Positions 25,079-33,903 of a stretch of 64,000 bases of DNA are shown in pieces. Each line of letters opens with the position of its first letter. Position 1 is the first letter of the stretch. The notes beneath the pieces are model-generated. The model saw only the letters and a list, made by a program, of their open reading frames with translations, was not told the origin of the DNA and searched no databases. The position numbers and the translations under genes were made by a program. The DNA comes from HLUCCA09 sp038745585 (GTDB taxonomy: Bacteria > Pseudomonadota > Alphaproteobacteria > Rhodobacterales > Rhodobacteraceae). Where the stretch lies: contig JBCDLH010000008.1 of assembly GCA_038745585.1 (NCBI GenBank), forward strand, positions 153,348 to 217,347. Direction: 5' to 3'.

Positions 25079-25894
25079 TCAGTCGTTGACGTTGTCGAGC
25101 CCGATGCTCATCGAAACGGCCACAAGCGCGGCAATCGCCAGCACGATCTGCACGCCAGAGACAGCGGCAACGAGAGGTGTGCTCGTGTACTGGACAAGCG
25201 CCAAGAGCTCGACCGGAAGCGGCCTGTCGCGAAACCCGTGGGTGAAGATCGCCACCGAGAGATTGTCGAACCCTTCGACAAAGGTGAAGACCGCGCCGGC
25301 GAGGATCGCTGGCATGAGGAGCGGAAAGGTGACCGTACGCAGGCTCTGGAATGGGGTCGCGCGGAGGTTTGCCGCCGCTTCCTCGAGCGCGATGTCGAGG
25401 CGCATGAGGCGGCTTTGGACCGTGCGCACCATGACGGCGAGGATGAAGACGGTTATCGAAATGGATTGCAGCCAGATCGAAGGCGAGACGCCGACAAGCG
25501 CCCCCGCAAAGAGCACCGCGACGCCAAGAACGATGCCGGGGACCATATGGGGCAGGAGCACGAAGATAGAGAGTGCTGTTGTGCCCCGGAAGCGGCCGCG
25601 CGCGCAGGCCAGCGCCGTCGGCACGCCAAGCACGATGCACAGCAGCGTCACCGTTACCCCGACCTGAAGCGAGTTCAGCATCGCCTCGACAAGCGCGCCC
25701 TGCTGAAAAACCTCGGCGTACCAGCGCAGGGTAAACCCCTCGGGCGGGAAGCTGACGAACGCTCGGGTGTCAAAGGAGATCATCACAACGATGATTGACG
25801 GCGCGATAAGCAGAACCAGCGAAAAGACCGCCACAAGAAGGATCAGGCCGATCCCAAGCGCGTCGCCGAACGAGGTCTTGCGCAGGAGGTTCAT
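25079..25894 (-). CDS. ABC transporter permease, spermidine/putrescine type (PotC-like)
   Basis: A 271-residue permease with about six transmembrane segments and the EAA loop EEAAANLRATPFQSLRTVTF, typical of the PotC/YdcV subunit. The ATG at 25894 overlaps the stop of the PotB-like gene by four bases; the longer frame upstream lies inside that gene. It is the last gene of the importer operon; the 225 bases after it, before the codA-like gene, contain no gene I can support. Confidence 0.9.
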   Translation of the reverse strand: MNLLRKTSFGDALGIGLILLVAVFSLVLLIAPSIIVVMISFDTRAFVSFPPEGFTLRWYAEVFQQGALVEAMLNSLQVGVTVTLLCIVLGVPTALACARGRFRGTTALSIFVLLPHMVPGIVLGVAVLFAGALVGVSPSIWLQSISITVFILAVMVRTVQSRLMRLDIALEEAAANLRATPFQSLRTVTFPLLMPAILAGAVFTFVEGFDNLSVAIFTHGFRDRPLPVELLALVQYTSTPLVAAVSGVQIVLAIAALVAVSMSIGLDNVND

Positions 25895-26823
25895 GCACCG
25901 TGCCCCCTTGTCCAGCGTGTGAAGTGATTGGTGACAAGCGCGATCCCCACAAGCACGATGAGGCAGGTCACCATCAGAATGAGCGCACTGACGGAGCCCT
26001 TGCTCCATTCGAGCGAAAAGACGACCTGCTCGTAGATCATCGTCGCTGCGTTAAGATAGTTCCCACCCCCAAGGAGTTGAGGCACGACAAAGGTCGTGTA
26101 GCTCAGCGCGAAGACAAGCGCGGCACCAGTGCCAATGCCCGGCACGCTCAACGGTAGGATCACGGTGCGCAGCGTTCCGAGCCGCGACGCGCCGAGGTTT
26201 TCCGAGGCCTCGACGAGGCTTTTGTCATGCCGGCTCATCACCGCGATCAGCGGCAGGATCATCACTGGAAGGTGGATCTGGACCATGCCGATCAACACGG
26301 CCCAATGGGTGTTCATAATGCGGAGCGGCTGGTCGATCATGCCGAGGCTCATCAGCGTCGAATTCACCACCCCGCGTCCGCCGAGGATCACGAGCCAAGC
26401 ATAGGTGCGCACGATCCCGCTGGTCAGCAGGGGCGCGATGGTCAGGACAAGGATGAGCCGCTTTGTCCACTTGCCGCTGACGAGGAAGAGATAGGCGACG
26501 GGATAGCCAAAGATCAGGCAAACGATCGTTGTTGTCAGCGCCAAGTTTAAAGAGCGCTGGAAGGTCGACCAATAGAGCGGATCGGTGAGGGCGTTTGTCA
26601 GATGCTGAAAGGAGAGCGTTTGCGAGACGATCTCGCCGCGGGAGACGACGATATCCGCAAAGCCGAGGGAAAGGAGGATCACAAAGGGGATCACCGCGAC
26701 AAGCGTCAAAACGACGATCGCGGGGACGGCGGGCCAGATGCCCCGCCCCGAGAGGAGCGCATCGACCATACGCTCGCCGATGCCGCGGGGGGCGATCGGC
26801 TGCGGGAGGGCCGCGTCGCTCAT
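25891..26823 (-). CDS. ABC transporter permease, spermidine/putrescine type (PotB-like)
   Basis: A 310-residue inner-membrane permease with six or so hydrophobic segments. Its EAA motif reads VEASENLGASRLGTLRTVIL, and the first helix region AIVVLTLVAVIPFVILLSLG is typical of PotB/YdcU. Its start at 26823 overlaps the ATPase stop by four bases. It forms the channel with the following PotC-like protein. Confidence 0.9.
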   Translation of the reverse strand: MSDAALPQPIAPRGIGERMVDALLSGRGIWPAVPAIVVLTLVAVIPFVILLSLGFADIVVSRGEIVSQTLSFQHLTNALTDPLYWSTFQRSLNLALTTTIVCLIFGYPVAYLFLVSGKWTKRLILVLTIAPLLTSGIVRTYAWLVILGGRGVVNSTLMSLGMIDQPLRIMNTHWAVLIGMVQIHLPVMILPLIAVMSRHDKSLVEASENLGASRLGTLRTVILPLSVPGIGTGAALVFALSYTTFVVPQLLGGGNYLNAATMIYEQVVFSLEWSKGSVSALILMVTCLIVLVGIALVTNHFTRWTRGHGA

Positions 26824-27911
26824 CGGGCCGGGTAGACCGCACAAAACGCCGGGTCGACTACGGCGATGCTGACGGGCGCGCCATCATCGATCGGACGGGC
26901 GTGGTCCTGTCGCATGGCGGCGACCTGAAGTACGGACCCGTTCGGCGTTTCGACGTGATATTCTATGAGCGGCCCGACCATGCGCGAGAATGACACGCGT
27001 CCCGCCCACGGGGTGTCGCCGTGCGGCGCAAGCTTAAGGTTGTGCGGGCGGGCCATGACCTCGACCGCGCCGCTTAGCTCCGTGGCCCGCGTCTGCCCGT
27101 CGGGAAGGGCTATGGCGCCATCCTCTGCTGTGCTGGTCCAGAAGTTCGACGAGCCGACAAAATCGGCGACATAGGCGGTCGACGGATAGTCAAAGATCTC
27201 GCCGGGCGGGGCGGCCTGCTCGATCCGACCGGCGCGCATGACCGCGATCCTGTCGCTCATCGTCAGGGCTTCCTCCTGATCATGGGTGACGAAGATCGCC
27301 GTTAGGCCAAGGCGCTTTATGAGTTGGCGCAGTTCGACCTGCATCGTGCCGCGCAATTTAGCGTCGAGCGCGTTGAACGGCTCATCGAGGAGCAGGACGC
27401 GCGGCTCCATCACGAGAACCCGAGCAATCGCGACCCGCTGCTGCTGCCCGCCCGAAAGCTGCGCGGGATACCGGTCGCCAAACTCGGAAAGCGACACTGT
27501 GCTGAGCGCGGCGGCAATTCGACGATCCGCTTCGGCGCGCGCGATGCCTTGCATGCGCATCGCATAGCCCACGTTCTTGGCCACCGTGAGATGGGGAAAG
27601 AGCGCGTAGCTCTGAAAGACGACGCCCACGGGCCGACGGTTGACCGCCACCGGGCGCATATCCTGACCATCGATCCGGACATCGCCGCCATCGGCATCGA
27701 GGAAGCCTGCGACGCAGCGCAAAAGCGTAGTCTTTCCGCAGCCCGACGGGCCGAGTAGAGTGACGATCTCCCCCTCGGCGACGTCGAGCGAGCAGTCTTC
27801 GAGCACCGTGGTTGCGCCAAAGCGCTTGCTAACGGCCCCGATCCGCAGCACCGGGGCCAAAGACGTTGCCGTTGCGACCATGGTCGCGGAGCCCGGAGGC
27901 TGATGCATCAT
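26820..27911 (-). CDS. ABC transporter ATP-binding protein, PotA-like
   Basis: A 363-residue ATPase with Walker A GPSGCGKTT, Q-loop VFQSYALFPHLTV, signature LSGGQQQR, Walker B VLLLDEPF and H-loop THDQEEA, followed by a C-terminal TOBE-type domain (VEVMARPHNLKL). I use the ATG at 27911 because it overlaps the stop of the binding-protein gene by four bases, as do the other junctions in this operon; a frame further upstream lies inside that gene. It powers the importer encoded at 25079-28954. Confidence 0.92.
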   Translation of the reverse strand: MMHQPPGSATMVATATSLAPVLRIGAVSKRFGATTVLEDCSLDVAEGEIVTLLGPSGCGKTTLLRCVAGFLDADGGDVRIDGQDMRPVAVNRRPVGVVFQSYALFPHLTVAKNVGYAMRMQGIARAEADRRIAAALSTVSLSEFGDRYPAQLSGGQQQRVAIARVLVMEPRVLLLDEPFNALDAKLRGTMQVELRQLIKRLGLTAIFVTHDQEEALTMSDRIAVMRAGRIEQAAPPGEIFDYPSTAYVADFVGSSNFWTSTAEDGAIALPDGQTRATELSGAVEVMARPHNLKLAPHGDTPWAGRVSFSRMVGPLIEYHVETPNGSVLQVAAMRQDHARPIDDGAPVSIAVVDPAFCAVYPAR

Positions 27912-28954
27912 GCCGCAAACATGCGGTCGAAGGCCTCCACCGTTGCGCCGCGAAGCGGCGCGAAGGATTGCCATTCAAGCGATGTGGTGCTTGCGAGTTC
28001 CTCGGGCGTCGAGGGCACAAAGGGCGCAGCCTCAGGCGCAACCTCGACTCCTTCGACGACCGTGCCGAAGGTGATTGGCGCACTGCCCGCCATCGTCTGG
28101 ATCTCGGGCGTCAGCAGAATATCTGCGAATTCGTGGACGAGATCGGCGGTGCCGTCGGCGGTATTGACGAAATGCACGATGTTCGTCGGCAGCATCAGCG
28201 GGCCGGGCCCCGTGATCTTGGCATACGCGATGGGCAGGCCGGAGGATGCTGCGAGCGAGGTATTCACATGCCAGAGCGGCGCGAGATCGACCTCCCCACG
28301 CTCGATCATCTGCTGCAGAAGTGGCGGGCTGCGACCCACGAGCGGGTCAAGTTCCTGCCACTTCTCAAGCGCGAAGGTCATGTCATCCTGCGGCATGCCA
28401 AATGCTTCTGCAGTGGCGGCGAGCGCACCCAGTCCGAGGTTCGATTGCGGACGGCACATGCCGATGCGGCCGGTATAGTCGCCGCTCCAGAGCGCTTCCC
28501 AAGTGGTCGGGGGCGTTTCGATCTTGGTCGTGTCATAGGCGATGCCGATCCCTTCGAACCAGATCGGCTGGCCCACGTCGTAGCCGTAGGGCGGAAATTT
28601 GGGGTCTACATTTTGGCTGTTCGGGATTTTTGAGAAATCGAGCGGGACGAGCACGTCCTCGGCCAGCGCATTGACGATGGCGGGCGAGCCCATCACCGCG
28701 AGGTCGTATGGGGAATTGCCGCGCGCGGCTTTGATCTGTGCAAGCGCCTCGGCGGACAGCCCACCAATGACGCGCAGTGACACGCCTGGGTTGCGGCGGC
28801 CAAGCTCTTCGCCCGCGGCGATGAGCGGCGCGTCAGACTCGTTTCCGTAGCCGACCATCACCAATTCGCGCGCCTGGGCGCGCAGGATCGTTGGGGCCGA
28901 AAGCGCAGTAGCGGCGGTGAGACCGCCAAGAACGGTACGTCGCGATAGCTGCAT
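27908..28954 (-). CDS. Extracellular solute-binding protein, polyamine/iron type, Tat signal
   Basis: A 348-residue periplasmic protein. The leader LSRRTVLGGLTAATALSAP has a twin-arginine pattern and ends near LRAQA. The mature part resembles family 1/PotD binding proteins (YDLAVMGSPAIVNALAED, GIGIAYDTTKIETPPTTWEA, then EFADILLTPEIQ). It heads an operon with one ATPase and two permeases and lies immediately downstream of a DeoR gene. Its 5' region carries four GCGAAA-like elements and a 10-mer shared with the DeoR/SIS control region, so it is probably controlled by that regulator. The ligand is unknown. Confidence 0.88.
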   Translation of the reverse strand: MQLSRRTVLGGLTAATALSAPTILRAQARELVMVGYGNESDAPLIAAGEELGRRNPGVSLRVIGGLSAEALAQIKAARGNSPYDLAVMGSPAIVNALAEDVLVPLDFSKIPNSQNVDPKFPPYGYDVGQPIWFEGIGIAYDTTKIETPPTTWEALWSGDYTGRIGMCRPQSNLGLGALAATAEAFGMPQDDMTFALEKWQELDPLVGRSPPLLQQMIERGEVDLAPLWHVNTSLAASSGLPIAYAKITGPGPLMLPTNIVHFVNTADGTADLVHEFADILLTPEIQTMAGSAPITFGTVVEGVEVAPEAAPFVPSTPEELASTTSLEWQSFAPLRGATVEAFDRMFAA

Positions 28955-29009
28955 GGGACACTCCCTTAGCGGTTTCTTTTATTTCTGAGTGGGCGCCGTG
29001 TCTCAGCGC

Positions 29010-29057
29010 ATGACTTTCGCTACAAACAAATTCGCAAATTTTCGCAAACAATTTCGC
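29010..29057 (-). promoter_or_regulatory. Cluster of GCGAAA-type half-sites upstream of the binding-protein gene (putative DeoR operator)
   Basis: Read on the minus strand, GCGAAA occurs at 29052-29057, 29040-29045 and 29015-29020, with a variant GCGAAT at 29030-29035; start-to-start steps are 12, 10 and 15 bases, close to the DNA helical repeat for the first two. The element nearest the gene extends to CGAAAGTCAT (29010-29019), the same 10-mer as at 29981-29990 between the DeoR and SIS genes. The surrounding DNA is AT-rich relative to the genes. A site for the neighbouring DeoR regulator is the simplest reading; it is inference from repetition alone. Confidence 0.5.
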
Positions 29058-29129
29058 TCTGTGCCGACGCCCCTGCCTCCAATGCCACTTATCCCGTCGC
29101 AGCCGATGAAATATCGGGCGGCCATTGGA

Positions 29130-29930
29130 TCAGGCCAAGACGATCTCTAGCCCCGCCGCTTCCAGAGCATGGCGTTCTGTGGGCGCGGCGCCGGTATCTG
29201 TGACCAGGCGCGCGACCTCGGCGACGGTTGCAATGCGGGCCCCCGCGACATGGCCGATCTTGCCGTGATCGCCGAGCATTACGGCGCGCCGGGCCGCATG
29301 GAGCATGGCGCGTTTGACCTCGACCTCTTCGAAATGCGCGTTGGTAAAGCCGCGCGCGCTGTCGATCCCGGCGCAGCAAAGATAGGCGCAATCGGCATTG
29401 AGTTGCGCCAGAAGCAATCCCGCAAAGGGCGAGATCAGTGAGCGCGAGCGGGCGTTGCGCCCGGTCTTTTTGATCGTGCCGCCGGTGACCATGACCGTCA
29501 CACCCGCATGATTTTCCAAGGCGATGGCAATGTCGAGGCTGCTCGTGATCACCACGACATCGCGCAGATCCTCCGGCAATGCGGCGGCCATCGCGAGGGT
29601 CGTTGTGCCAGCATCAAGAATGATCGTCTCGCCGTCGCGGACCATACGGGCCGCGAGCGCGCCGATACGCTGCTTTTCAGCGCCGAAATGTTGGCTCGGC
29701 AATTCGGCCGGCCGCTCAAAACGGGCGGGCTGGATCGACATCGCCCCACCGCGGATCCGGCGCAGAAGCCTGCGCCGCTCCAGCGCGTCGAGATCCGAAC
29801 GGATGGTGACCGCAGATACGCCGAGGACTTCGGAGAGGTGTGCAACCTCGACGATCCGGTTCTGGCCAAGCATCTCAAGGATCCGCTCGTGTCGCCGGCT
29901 TAAGACAGGTGGGGGCGCGAGCTCGTTCAT
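29130..29930 (-). CDS. DeoR/GlpR family transcriptional regulator
   Basis: A 266-residue regulator. The N-terminal winged HTH reads LSRRHERILEMLGQ, VEVAHLSEVLGVSAVTIRSD and LDALERRRLLRRIRGGA, the canonical DeoR signature. The C-terminal DeoRC sugar-phosphate sensor domain follows (ETIILDAGTTTLAMAAAL, VMVTGGTIKK and CAGIDSARGFTN). Such regulators usually respond to a phosphorylated sugar, which fits the PfkB kinase encoded divergently. I chose the ATG at 29930 over an in-frame GTG at 29939. It lies between the SIS-kinase operon (divergent) and the importer operon (downstream, same strand), so it may control both. Confidence 0.92.
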   Translation of the reverse strand: MNELAPPPVLSRRHERILEMLGQNRIVEVAHLSEVLGVSAVTIRSDLDALERRRLLRRIRGGAMSIQPARFERPAELPSQHFGAEKQRIGALAARMVRDGETIILDAGTTTLAMAAALPEDLRDVVVITSSLDIAIALENHAGVTVMVTGGTIKKTGRNARSRSLISPFAGLLLAQLNADCAYLCCAGIDSARGFTNAHFEEVEVKRAMLHAARRAVMLGDHGKIGHVAGARIATVAEVARLVTDTGAAPTERHALEAAGLEIVLA

Positions 29931-29937
29931 GTGCGGC

Positions 29938-29987
29938 ACTTTCGATCATGACTTGCGTTTCTTTCCCAAAAGACAGATATCGAAAGT
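29938..29987. promoter_or_regulatory. Inverted repeat between divergent DeoR and SIS genes (putative operator)
   Basis: ACTTTCGAT at 29938-29946 is the exact reverse complement of ATCGAAAGT at 29979-29987. The pair flanks 32 bases in the 119-base divergent region, the left arm touching the DeoR start. The right arm continues to CGAAAGTCAT (29981-29990), repeated upstream of the binding-protein gene. DeoR-family operators are often made of TTTCG/CGAAA half-sites, so autoregulation together with control of the SIS operon is likely. Confidence 0.5.
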
Positions 29988-30049
29988 CATCCGGATGCGC
30001 CAGCGTCCGTCGTGAGCCCGCCCAACACAAATTGAACCAGGAGAGCAAC

Positions 30050-31162
30050 GTGAGCATAGAGCAACGATTGCGCGAGATCCGGCGCGAAGCGTCGTCCGAT
30101 GCGCCAGGAGATCCCGAACGGTTCCGCCGCGTTGCGCTCACCGAAAAGGAGATGCTGGCGCAGGGCGAGGCGATCCGCGCAACGCTGGCGGCCAATGCAG
30201 CCCCACTCGCCGCGATCGCGTCCGACCTCAAGGACCGGCGCATTCGCCGGATCGCCATGATTGGCTGTGGCGACAGTTGGATCTCGGGATACGGCGTGCG
30301 CCCCGTCATGGAGCGGATGCTTGGCGCGGTGGCCGAGCCCTGCGAGGCGTTCGACTTCACAGCATACGGTCTCGATGTCGTCGACGACGAAACGGTTGTG
30401 ATCGGGCTGAGCTCCAGCGGCAAGACCGAGCCCGTGATCGAGGGCCTCAACGGTGCCGCGGCGCGGGGCGCCTACACGATCGGTCTTTCCAACACGCTGG
30501 GTTCTCCGCTCATGGAGGAGTTTCCCGGCGCGCTCCACATCCGCGCGACGCGCGGCGGCTGGCCCACGCAATCGAGCACCGCGGCGATGGCGCTCAAGCT
30601 CGCGCTCACAGCCGCAATCGCCGAGGCTAAGGGGACGGACGTCACGGCACTGCGCGCAGCCCTTGCCGCGCTCCCCGGCGAAGTGGATGCAGTGGCCCAG
30701 GCATTTTACGCGCCTGCCAAGACCGTCGCCGCGCATCTGGCGCGGGCAGATCTCGTGCTCTTGGCCGGCGCGGGGCCGCATTTCGCGCCCGCCGCCTTTG
30801 GCGCGGCCAAGCTCAAAGAGTTGGCGCCGATCCACGCTTACGCCTTCCCGATCGAGGAATATCACCATTACCGCACGCAAAAGGCGGGCGACCCGATGTT
30901 CCTCGTCGCCCCCGACACCGAGAGCCATGCCCGCGCGCTGGAAACCGCGATCATGAGCCGCGGCAGCGACGGCTATTGCGTTGCGCTCGTGCCCGACGGT
31001 GAAACCGAGATCGCCGAGATCGCCGACGTTGCTTGGCATCTGCCCGCCATCGCGGCGGAAACGGCGCCGATCGTCTATTCCGTCCCGCTGCATCTCTTCG
31101 GCTACCACGCAGCGGTGCAACGCGACGCTTTGGGCCTCGGCGCGCCGCATCTGGGCGGATGA
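30050..31162 (+). CDS. SIS-domain sugar-phosphate isomerase/deglycase-like protein
   Basis: A 370-residue protein with tandem sugar isomerase (SIS) domains. The first carries GLSSSGKTEPVIEGLNGA and the Ser/Thr cluster TQSSTA; the second carries AFGAAKLKELAPIHAY and the acidic/His segment PIEEYHHYRT. This is the architecture of GlmS C-terminal halves, AgaS and the fructosamine-phosphate deglycases (FrlB group). The GTG at 30050 is preceded by AGGAGA at good spacing. It begins a tightly packed operon directly followed by a PfkB kinase, a pairing reminiscent of FrlB/FrlD where a kinase phosphorylates a ketoamine and the SIS enzyme splits it. The reaction here is inference. Confidence 0.82.
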   Translation: MSIEQRLREIRREASSDAPGDPERFRRVALTEKEMLAQGEAIRATLAANAAPLAAIASDLKDRRIRRIAMIGCGDSWISGYGVRPVMERMLGAVAEPCEAFDFTAYGLDVVDDETVVIGLSSSGKTEPVIEGLNGAAARGAYTIGLSNTLGSPLMEEFPGALHIRATRGGWPTQSSTAAMALKLALTAAIAEAKGTDVTALRAALAALPGEVDAVAQAFYAPAKTVAAHLARADLVLLAGAGPHFAPAAFGAAKLKELAPIHAYAFPIEEYHHYRTQKAGDPMFLVAPDTESHARALETAIMSRGSDGYCVALVPDGETEIAEIADVAWHLPAIAAETAPIVYSVPLHLFGYHAAVQRDALGLGAPHLGG

Positions 31163-31163
31163 G

Positions 31164-32180
31164 ATGACCCCCGATCTCATCACGGTCGGGGGGCTGACGG
31201 TTGATAACGTGATCGCGGCCGATGGGCGGGTCGGGCTCGCGCAGGCCGGCGGCAACGGCGCCTACTCCGCCGTCGGCGCGCTGATGTGGGTCGAGCGCGT
31301 CGGGCTCGTCAGCACAGCGGTCGCAAGCTATCCGCGCGCGGCACTGACGCGGCTCAAAGAGGGGGGCGTCGATCTCGAAGGGGTCGCCTGGTCGGAGGCG
31401 ACGATCGGCGCGTGTAACTGGTTCCTCTACAATGCCGCAGGGGCGCGGGAGGAGGGGCTATCGAGCCCGCCAGAGGCCCTCGCCCTGGCCGGTTTCCCGA
31501 CCGACCGGCTATCTGCGGGGGAGGTCGCGCGCTGGCGCAAGGTGCTCCGCACCCGGGACACGGCGGGCGAGCTGAGCTATTCGGACTTTCGACTGCGCCA
31601 CCCGCTGACGCCCGAACAAGTGCCGGAGGCGTGGCGCGCGGCGCGCGGTGTACTGCTCGCCCCGAGCCAGCCGGCTGTGATGCGCACAATGCTCGACTGG
31701 TTCGCCTGCGGCGGGGGCCTCATGGTCGCCGATCCCGGCTGGCAATTGGCAGAGCATCGCCTCGACACGCTTCAGCCGCTTTTGGAGCGGCTCGACGCAT
31801 TCTTACCGAGCGAGGTGGAGCTCAGCGCATTCGTGCCTGGCGCCGCGCCCGGCGAAGCACTCGGGGTGCTCGCGCGCCTGTGCCCCGGCGCGGTGGCCGT
31901 CAAGCTCGGGGCACAGGGCGTCTTGGTCTGGGACCGGGCAGCGTCACGTCCGGTCGAGGTGCCCGCAAGACCTGCCATGGCGGTCGACCCCACAGGAGCG
32001 GGAGACAGCTTTTGCGGCGGCTTTCTCGCCGGGCTCGTCGAAACGGGCGACCCCATGCGCGCCGCGCACTTTGGGGCGATCTCGGCGGCGGAGATCGTTC
32101 AGCATTTTGGCGCCGACGGGGCCTTGCCCGCCGACCTCAAAGCCCGGCGCGCCGCGCTCGACGCGGAGGTGGTGCTGTGA
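31164..32180 (+). CDS. PfkB family carbohydrate kinase
   Basis: A 338-residue ribokinase-fold kinase. It opens PDLITVGGLTVDNVIAADG, has a substrate Gly motif QAGGNGAYSAVGALMW, and near the C-terminus the diagnostic DPTGAGDSFCGGFLAG with the catalytic aspartate. It begins one base after the SIS gene stop and overlaps the next gene by four bases. The PfkB family phosphorylates sugars, nucleosides or ketoamines; with a DeoR regulator and SIS enzyme next to it, a sugar or glycosylamine is the likeliest substrate. Confidence 0.88.
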   Translation: MTPDLITVGGLTVDNVIAADGRVGLAQAGGNGAYSAVGALMWVERVGLVSTAVASYPRAALTRLKEGGVDLEGVAWSEATIGACNWFLYNAAGAREEGLSSPPEALALAGFPTDRLSAGEVARWRKVLRTRDTAGELSYSDFRLRHPLTPEQVPEAWRAARGVLLAPSQPAVMRTMLDWFACGGGLMVADPGWQLAEHRLDTLQPLLERLDAFLPSEVELSAFVPGAAPGEALGVLARLCPGAVAVKLGAQGVLVWDRAASRPVEVPARPAMAVDPTGAGDSFCGGFLAGLVETGDPMRAAHFGAISAAEIVQHFGADGALPADLKARRAALDAEVVL

Positions 32181-32968
32181 GCCACGAGGTGTTCGAGACC
32201 GCGCCGTGCGTGATCGCGGCACTTCATCTGCCCGACTTCAACCTGTCGCGGCATCGCTCGATGGCGTGGTTCGAGGATTATGCTCTTGCCAATGCTCGGG
32301 TTTTCGCCGAGGCCGGCGTGCCGTTTCTCAAGCTGCAGGATCAGACCCGGACAGGGGGCGCTGCCAGCGCCGAGAGTGTGGCGCGCATGTCTGCCCTGGC
32401 GCGGCTTATTCGAGCGGAATACCCAGCGCTTAAGCTTGGCATCATCGTCGAGGCGCACGATCCCGCCGCGGCCCTCGCCATCGCCGCGGCCAGCGACGCC
32501 CAATTCGTGCGGCTGAAGGTCTTCGTCGGCGGGGCGATGACATCGGAGGGCCCGCGACACGGGCTCGGGGCGGAGGCCGTCGCCTACCGCGCGGCCATCG
32601 GTGCGGGTCGTGCGGCGATTCTCGCCGACGTGCATGATCGGACGGCGCGGCCCCTCTCGGACGAGCCGCAGCCCGTTGCCGCGCAGTGGGCCGCCAAGGT
32701 CGGGGCGGACGGGCTGATCGTGACCGGCAGCAGCTTTGAAGACACGCTCGACCGGATCGCAGCGGTGCGCCAAAGCGTGCCGTCGCGGCCCATTCTCATT
32801 GGCGGCGGCGTGACCACGCAGAACGTGACCACCGCGCTTGAGACCGCCGATGGGGTGATCGTCTCCAGCGCATTGATGCGCACGGGGGCGGGGGCCGAGG
32901 ACGTCGTACGGTGGGATACCGATCTCTGCCGCCGCTTCATGGATGCAGCCCAGGACGCAGGCGGATGA
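32177..32968 (+). CDS. BtpA/SgcQ family TIM-barrel protein
   Basis: A 263-residue protein of the BtpA family, a TIM-barrel group of unknown enzymology (Synechocystis BtpA affects photosystem I accumulation; E. coli SgcQ sits in a sugar operon). Visible features are CVIAALHLPDFNLSRHRS, LGIIVEAHDPAAALAIAA, RAAILADVHDRTARPL, GLIVTGSSFEDTLD and RPILIGGGVTTQN, the last resembling phosphate-binding loops of barrel enzymes. The start is a GTG overlapping the kinase stop. In this operon it may process the phosphorylated sugar part of the substrate; that is inference. Confidence 0.78.
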   Translation: MSHEVFETAPCVIAALHLPDFNLSRHRSMAWFEDYALANARVFAEAGVPFLKLQDQTRTGGAASAESVARMSALARLIRAEYPALKLGIIVEAHDPAAALAIAAASDAQFVRLKVFVGGAMTSEGPRHGLGAEAVAYRAAIGAGRAAILADVHDRTARPLSDEPQPVAAQWAAKVGADGLIVTGSSFEDTLDRIAAVRQSVPSRPILIGGGVTTQNVTTALETADGVIVSSALMRTGAGAEDVVRWDTDLCRRFMDAAQDAGG

Positions 32969-33903
32969 GCCCGCGCGATTTCGAAGGGTATCGCCATGGC
33001 GTGCCCGATATCCGATGGCCCGGGGGCGGGCGTCTCGCTGTGTCGGTCGTGGTGAATGTCGAGGAGGGAGCGGAGCTGTCACTCGGCGCCGGAGACTCGC
33101 GCAACGAGCATATCTATGAAGCGGTCGAAGCCGTGGAGGGGGTGCGCGACCTCTGCATGGAGAGCCATTTCGAGTATGGGCCGCGCGCTGGCTGGCCGCG
33201 GATACGCCGGGCGCTGAAGCGTCGCGGCGTGCGCGTGACGTTGAATGCCTGCGGACGGGCCCTTGCAGCCACGCCATGGATCGCGGCCGAAGCCGTGGCC
33301 GATGGGCACGAGGTCGCCGCCCATGGCTGGCGCTGGGAGCGGCATGTCCACATGGGAGAAGCGGAAGAGCGGCAGGCGATTGCCCGCACGGTCGATGCGC
33401 TCACTGAGGCCGCCGGAGTGCCGCCCTTGGGCTGGCACACGCGCTCGGCAACCTCGCTCAACACACGCGCGCTGCTCATTGAACAGGGCGGCTTTCTCTA
33501 TGACAGCAACGCCTATAACGACGACCTGCCCTACACCGTCGAGACAGCTGCAGGGCCCCACATCGTCTTGCCATATGCCTTTGATACGAACGATATGCGG
33601 TTTTACAACGGTGGCGGGTTTGTCTTTGGCGACGATTTCGCGCGCTACTGCATCGACGCGTTTGACCGGCTCTATGCAGAGGCGGCCCATGCACCGCGCA
33701 TGCTCTCGATTGGCCTTCACACACGGATCATCGGTCGGCCAGCGCGGATCGGCGGTCTGGAGCGGGTCCTCGACCATGCGTTGGCGCAGGAGGGTGTCTG
33801 GTTTGCCACGCGCGCGGAGATCGCCCGCGCTTGGCGCGCCGCGCTCGGGCTCGACCCATGGCAGCCGCGCCCCTGCCCGCCGAGCTTTGCAACAGCGCCA
33901 TGA
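32965..33903 (+). CDS. Polysaccharide deacetylase (NodB-fold), PuuE-type, copy 1
   Basis: A 312-residue NodB-fold hydrolase of the subgroup that contains PuuE allantoinase. Typical segments are IRWPGGGRLAVSVVVNVEEG, the metal/substrate region EVAAHGWRWERHVHM, and LPYAFDTNDMRFYNGGGF. In this subgroup the enzymes cleave cyclic amides such as allantoin, not acetyl groups. The ATG overlaps the BtpA-like gene by four bases and the stop overlaps a second copy by four. The two copies are clearly related but diverged, suggesting consecutive or complementary reactions. Confidence 0.82.
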   Translation: MSPRDFEGYRHGVPDIRWPGGGRLAVSVVVNVEEGAELSLGAGDSRNEHIYEAVEAVEGVRDLCMESHFEYGPRAGWPRIRRALKRRGVRVTLNACGRALAATPWIAAEAVADGHEVAAHGWRWERHVHMGEAEERQAIARTVDALTEAAGVPPLGWHTRSATSLNTRALLIEQGGFLYDSNAYNDDLPYTVETAAGPHIVLPYAFDTNDMRFYNGGGFVFGDDFARYCIDAFDRLYAEAAHAPRMLSIGLHTRIIGRPARIGGLERVLDHALAQEGVWFATRAEIARAWRAALGLDPWQPRPCPPSFATAP

